Shown: positions 7,639 through 9,744 of the stretch, in pieces
How positions within the stretch are numbered: the first letter of the stretch is position 1
Layout of the letters: every line of letters begins with the position of its first letter
Assembly: GCA_947463165.1 (NCBI GenBank)
Contig: CANHSW010000053.1
Coordinates: 1-9,744, forward strand
Origin: Cyanobacteriota bacterium
GTDB taxonomy: Bacteria > Cyanobacteriota > Cyanobacteriia > PCC-6307 > Cyanobiaceae
Direction of reading: 5' to 3'
DNA: 9,744 nt
Notes under the pieces: model-generated
Database searches by the model: none
Told to the model about the DNA's origin: nothing
The model's input: the letters and a program-made list of their open reading frames with translations, nothing else
Position numbers and translations under genes: made by a program

Positions 7639-7734
7639 GGGCCAGCCCAGGGGCCCATAGCTTGGCCATCCCAATGGCCATCAATGGGGCCAGCCCAGGG
7701 GCCCATAACCTGGCCATCTCGCTGGCCATCCCAA
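7639..7734. repeat. Two-copy 48-bp tandem repeat
   Basis: Copy 1 is 7639-7686 and copy 2 is 7687-7734. The first 21 bases of each copy (GGGCCAGCCCAGG followed by GGCCCATA) are identical, and the rest is partly conserved, giving about 39 of 48 matches by eye. A more degraded stretch (about 7622-7638, ending TGTCCATCATCC) resembles the end of a third, older copy. Each copy contains GGGCC/GGCCC (5-bp stem, 8-base loop) and a second stem built from TGGCCA: TGGCCAT-CCCA-ATGGCCA at 7663-7680 in copy 1, and TGGCCA-TCTCGC-TGGCCA at 7711-7728 in copy 2. The 48-bp period equals 16 codons and keeps frames open on both strands. Confidence 0.85.
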
Positions 7735-7747
7735 AGACATTTGCCTT

Positions 7748-7757
7748 GGCCTAGGCC
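7748..7757. promoter_or_regulatory. 10-bp perfect palindrome abutting the metG start
   Basis: GGCCTAGGCC is a perfect palindrome that ends two bases before the metG ATG and occupies the position where a ribosome binding site would be. It could be an operator-like site, an RNA element limiting initiation, or chance in GC-rich DNA. Confidence 0.3.
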
Positions 7758-7759
7758 GG

Positions 7760-9301
7760 ATGGTATTCACCCTCACCACGCCCCTCTACTACGTCAACGA
7801 TCGCGCCCACCTCGGCAGCGCCTACACCACCCTGGCCTGTGACGCGATCGCCCGGCAGCGGCGGCTCTGCGGCGAATCGGTGCTGTTCATCACCGGCTGC
7901 GACGAGCATGGCCAGAAGATTCAACGCACTGCGGAGGCAGCTGGTCTCTCCCCCCAGGCCCACTGCGATGCCGTCAGTGAGGGCTATCGCCAGCTATGGC
8001 AGAGCTGGCAGATCAGCAACGACCGCTTCATTCGCACCACCGATCCGCGCCATCGCAGCATTGTCGAGCAGTTTTTTGCGCGGGTTGAGGCAAACGGAGA
8101 TGTGATTGAAGGTAGACAGCAGGGCTGGTACTGCGTGGCCTGCGAGGAATTCAAAGACGATCCCCACGAGGCTCAAGATCCTGAATGCTCCCTGCATCGC
8201 CGGCCGCTGGAATGGCGCGATGAGCTCAATTTATTTTTTAGATTATCGCGCTATCAGCATCAAATAGAACAGCTGATACGTCAAGATGGATTTATTCAGC
8301 CTCAGAATCGTCGTCGTGAGGTGGAAAACTTTGTGGCCCAGGGCCTGCGAGACTTCTCGATTTCCCGGGTGAATTTACCCTGGGGGATTGGGGTGCCAGG
8401 CCATAGCGGCCATACATTTTATGTCTGGTTTGACGCTCTGCTGGGCTACCTCACCGCCCTGCTGGAGCCAGGCGATGAACCGGATCTGCAACTGCTGAGC
8501 GAGCGCGGCTGGCCCGCCAGTTTGCATGTGATCGGCAAGGACATCCTGCGCTTTCACGCCGTCTACTGGCCGGCGATGCTGCTCTCCGCCGGCCTGCCCC
8601 TGCCCAAGCGGGTGTTTGGCCATGGCTTTCTCACCCGGGAAGGCCAGAAGATGGGCAAGTCGATCGGCAATGTGCTCGACCCCCAGCAGCTGCTGGATAA
8701 ATGCGGTCGCGATGCGGTGCGTTGGTATCTGCTCAGGGATATTCCCTTCGGCGACGACGGCGATTTCCAACAGCAGCGCTTCATCGATCTGGTCAACAAC
8801 GACCTGGCCAACACCATCGGCAACCTGCTCAACCGCACCAGTTCGATGGCCCGGCGCTGGTTCGCCGATGCCGTGCCGCCGGCCGGTGGGGCCAAGGCCA
8901 GCTCCCACCCCCTGGCGGCGGCGGCGCTACAGGCCCAGGAACTGTCGGAGCAGGCCTGGGAGCGGCTGGATTTGCGGGCCGCCGCCGAGGCTGCCCTGCA
9001 GCTGGCGATCACCGCCAACGGTTTTCTCAACGACCAGGCCCCCTGGAAGTTGATCAAACAGGAAGGCCAGCAAGACCAGGTGGCGGCGGACCTTTATGCG
9101 GTGCTGGAAGCGGCCCGGCAGGTGGCGGTGCTGCTGGCGCCGCTGGTGCCCGAACTGTCCGCCCGCATGCTGGCCCAGCTGTCCCAGGATGGCGAACCAT
9201 GCTGGCCTGCTGCCCTGCGCTGGGGACTGTTGCAACCCGGCCTGGGCCTGCCCGAGCCCCAGCCGGTGATGGCCAGGCTGGAGCTCGATGATCCCCTCTA
9301 G
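7760..9301 (+). CDS. metG: Methionine--tRNA ligase
   Basis: This 513-residue class I synthetase charges initiator and elongator tRNA-Met in the cytoplasm. The N-terminus FTLTTPLYYVND leads directly into the HIGH-equivalent HLGS at 17-20. A single metal-knuckle-like set follows: Cys125 and Cys128 (CVAC), then Cys143 and His146 (CSLH). The KMSKS loop is KMGKS at 297-301 (GQKMGKSIGNVLDP). The remaining C-terminal third is the helical anticodon-binding domain (NDLANTIGNLLNR, FLNDQAPWKL). It is the short MetRS form, without the C-terminal EMAP/Arc1p-like tRNA-binding domain. The ATG at 7760 is supported by the conserved N-terminus; no Shine-Dalgarno precedes it, only a palindrome. Bases about 8221-8340 are about 41% GC (hand count) and use codons such as AGA, ATA and TTA, unlike the GC-rich flanks, although the protein stays in frame and canonical. 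The following gene overlaps its last 14 bases. Confidence 0.97.
   Translation: MVFTLTTPLYYVNDRAHLGSAYTTLACDAIARQRRLCGESVLFITGCDEHGQKIQRTAEAAGLSPQAHCDAVSEGYRQLWQSWQISNDRFIRTTDPRHRSIVEQFFARVEANGDVIEGRQQGWYCVACEEFKDDPHEAQDPECSLHRRPLEWRDELNLFFRLSRYQHQIEQLIRQDGFIQPQNRRREVENFVAQGLRDFSISRVNLPWGIGVPGHSGHTFYVWFDALLGYLTALLEPGDEPDLQLLSERGWPASLHVIGKDILRFHAVYWPAMLLSAGLPLPKRVFGHGFLTREGQKMGKSIGNVLDPQQLLDKCGRDAVRWYLLRDIPFGDDGDFQQQRFIDLVNNDLANTIGNLLNRTSSMARRWFADAVPPAGGAKASSHPLAAAALQAQELSEQAWERLDLRAAAEAALQLAITANGFLNDQAPWKLIKQEGQQDQVAADLYAVLEAARQVAVLLAPLVPELSARMLAQLSQDGEPCWPAALRWGLLQPGLGLPEPQPVMARLELDDPL
7844..7851. repeat. HIP1 octamer
   Basis: Second exact GCGATCGC, inside the 5' part of metG (codons for D-A-I-A). 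Near-matches such as CCGATCGCC and GGCGATCGG occur elsewhere in the window. Confidence 0.5.
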
Positions 9302-9744
9302 ACCTCGCTGGGCCATGGGGCTGGGGTCAGCAAGGCCGGCCTTATGCACTCTGGTCGCCCTGGGGCTGATCGGCGTCGCCCTGGTTGGTTGCAACAGCAA
9401 ACCGGCGCCGGAGGAGACGGTGCAGCCCTTCGTGTTCAAAGCGCTGAATCTGCGCCAGCAGGATGGTTTGGGCCGGCCGGCCTGGCAGATCACCAGCCCG
9501 GAAGCCCGCTATGACATCAGTCGCCGCATCGCCCAGGCCCGCCAGCTCAGCGGCACCATCTATGCGGCCGGCAAGCCGCTGTATCGACTCACGGCCAGCA
9601 GTGGCATCGTGCTCAATGACGGGGAGCTAATCCAGCTGGAGGGGAAAGCCAAATTGGCTCGCCTTGGCCCCCGGCCCCTGGAGCTGGAAACCCGTCGCTT
9701 GCGCTGGTTTCCCCGTGAGCAGCGGATGGAACTAGACCTGCGCC
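9288..9744 (+). CDS. lptC: LptC-like lipoprotein, N-terminal part (3' end outside window)
   Basis: The frame is open from the ATG at 9288 to the end of the window, giving at least 152 residues. A basic N-terminus (SRPR) is followed by a hydrophobic stretch and a lipobox, ALVGC, with the lipidated Cys at residue 35; this predicts export and lipid anchoring. After it come VFKALNLRQQDGLGRPAWQITSPEARYD, then LSGTIYAAGKPLYRLTASSGIVLNDGE and LELETRRLRWFPREQRMELD. This pattern of repeated short beta strands fits the LptC/OstA-like (PF06835) fold, which links the inner-membrane LptBFG transporter to LptA in lipopolysaccharide export. The identification rests on pattern rather than strict motifs. ATG 9288 has GGAG four bases upstream and overlaps metG by 14 bp; ATG 9315 is an alternative start, giving a 26-residue signal ending at the same Cys. 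The overlap suggests co-translation with metG. Confidence 0.65.
   Translation, partial: MIPSRPRWAMGLGSARPALCTLVALGLIGVALVGCNSKPAPEETVQPFVFKALNLRQQDGLGRPAWQITSPEARYDISRRIAQARQLSGTIYAAGKPLYRLTASSGIVLNDGELIQLEGKAKLARLGPRPLELETRRLRWFPREQRMELDLR

Larger units (their letters stand above)
7526..7759. other. Divergent spacer between the FAD oxidoreductase and metG, dense in inverted repeats
   Basis: This 234-bp gap must contain the promoters of two divergent genes. No convincing -35/-10 pair is visible; the only AT-rich spot is TAATAT at 7572-7577, which lies in the loop and right arm of a hairpin. The spacer holds at least six short inverted repeats (listed separately), a two-copy 48-bp tandem repeat and a palindrome abutting the metG start. 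Small open frames cross it on both strands, but none has a recognisable product or good ribosome binding site. Confidence 0.7.

Noticed and set aside
7529..7660. Possible 43-codon plus-strand small gene starting at GTG 7529 behind AGGAGG (7510-7515)
   Set aside because: The AGGAGG is 13 bases from the GTG, too far for good initiation; it is the complement of the first codons of the FAD gene, and the peptide shows no recognisable features.
7558..7842. 94-codon Pro/Trp-rich plus-strand frame crossing the spacer into metG
   Set aside because: It overlaps the metG start out of frame, has no ribosome binding site, and owes its regular look to the 48-bp DNA repeat. Not called as a gene, though the repeat is reported as a finding.
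1..9744. tRNA, rRNA, CRISPR, insertion sequence, toxin-antitoxin or defence system
   Set aside because: I looked on both strands and found no cloverleaf with a conserved T-loop, no regularly spaced direct repeat array beyond the two-copy 48-bp unit, no transposase motif, and no small gene pair typical of these systems.

Overview
The window reads as a piece of a picocyanobacterial chromosome (Synechococcus/Cyanobium type; inferred). The reasons are a high GC content with GC-rich third codon positions, short intergenic gaps, mostly weak or absent Shine-Dalgarno sequences, protein sequences that look like cyanobacterial PheT, L33, S18, RNB exoribonuclease and MetRS, and two HIP1 octamers (GCGATCGC). 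It is largely a translation and RNA-metabolism neighbourhood. I see no phage, transposon, CRISPR, tRNA or rRNA signature.

Layout, left to right. (1) 2-514 (+): C-terminal 170 residues of an RlmD/RumA-type 23S rRNA uracil-5-methyltransferase. (2) 553-3027 (-): complete pheT, convergent with the methyltransferase. (3) 3028-3140: 113-bp divergent promoter region. (4) 3141-5675 (+): rpmG (L33), rpsR (S18) and an RNB-family 3'-5' exoribonuclease, probably one transcript; the exoribonuclease has an unclear start overlapping or abutting rpsR. (5) 5672-7525 (-): FAD-dependent oxidoreductase of unknown substrate, convergent with the exoribonuclease; both stop codons lie in the same CTAG. (6) 7526-7759: 234-bp divergent spacer packed with inverted repeats and a two-copy 48-bp tandem repeat. 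(7) 7760-9301 (+): complete metG (MetRS, short form), with an AT-rich internal tract. (8) 9288->9744 (+): N-terminal part of an LptC-like lipoprotein that overlaps the end of metG and runs off the window.

Functionally, the (+) strand genes and pheT supply tRNA charging (Phe, Met), ribosomal proteins, rRNA modification and RNA turnover. The last gene begins an outer-membrane lipopolysaccharide transport function. The FAD enzyme is the only gene without an obvious link to the rest.

I found no convincing new multi-gene system. The parts most worth a second look are the structured repeat spacer upstream of metG, the AT-rich patch inside metG, the non-standard exoribonuclease start, and the unassigned FAD enzyme.
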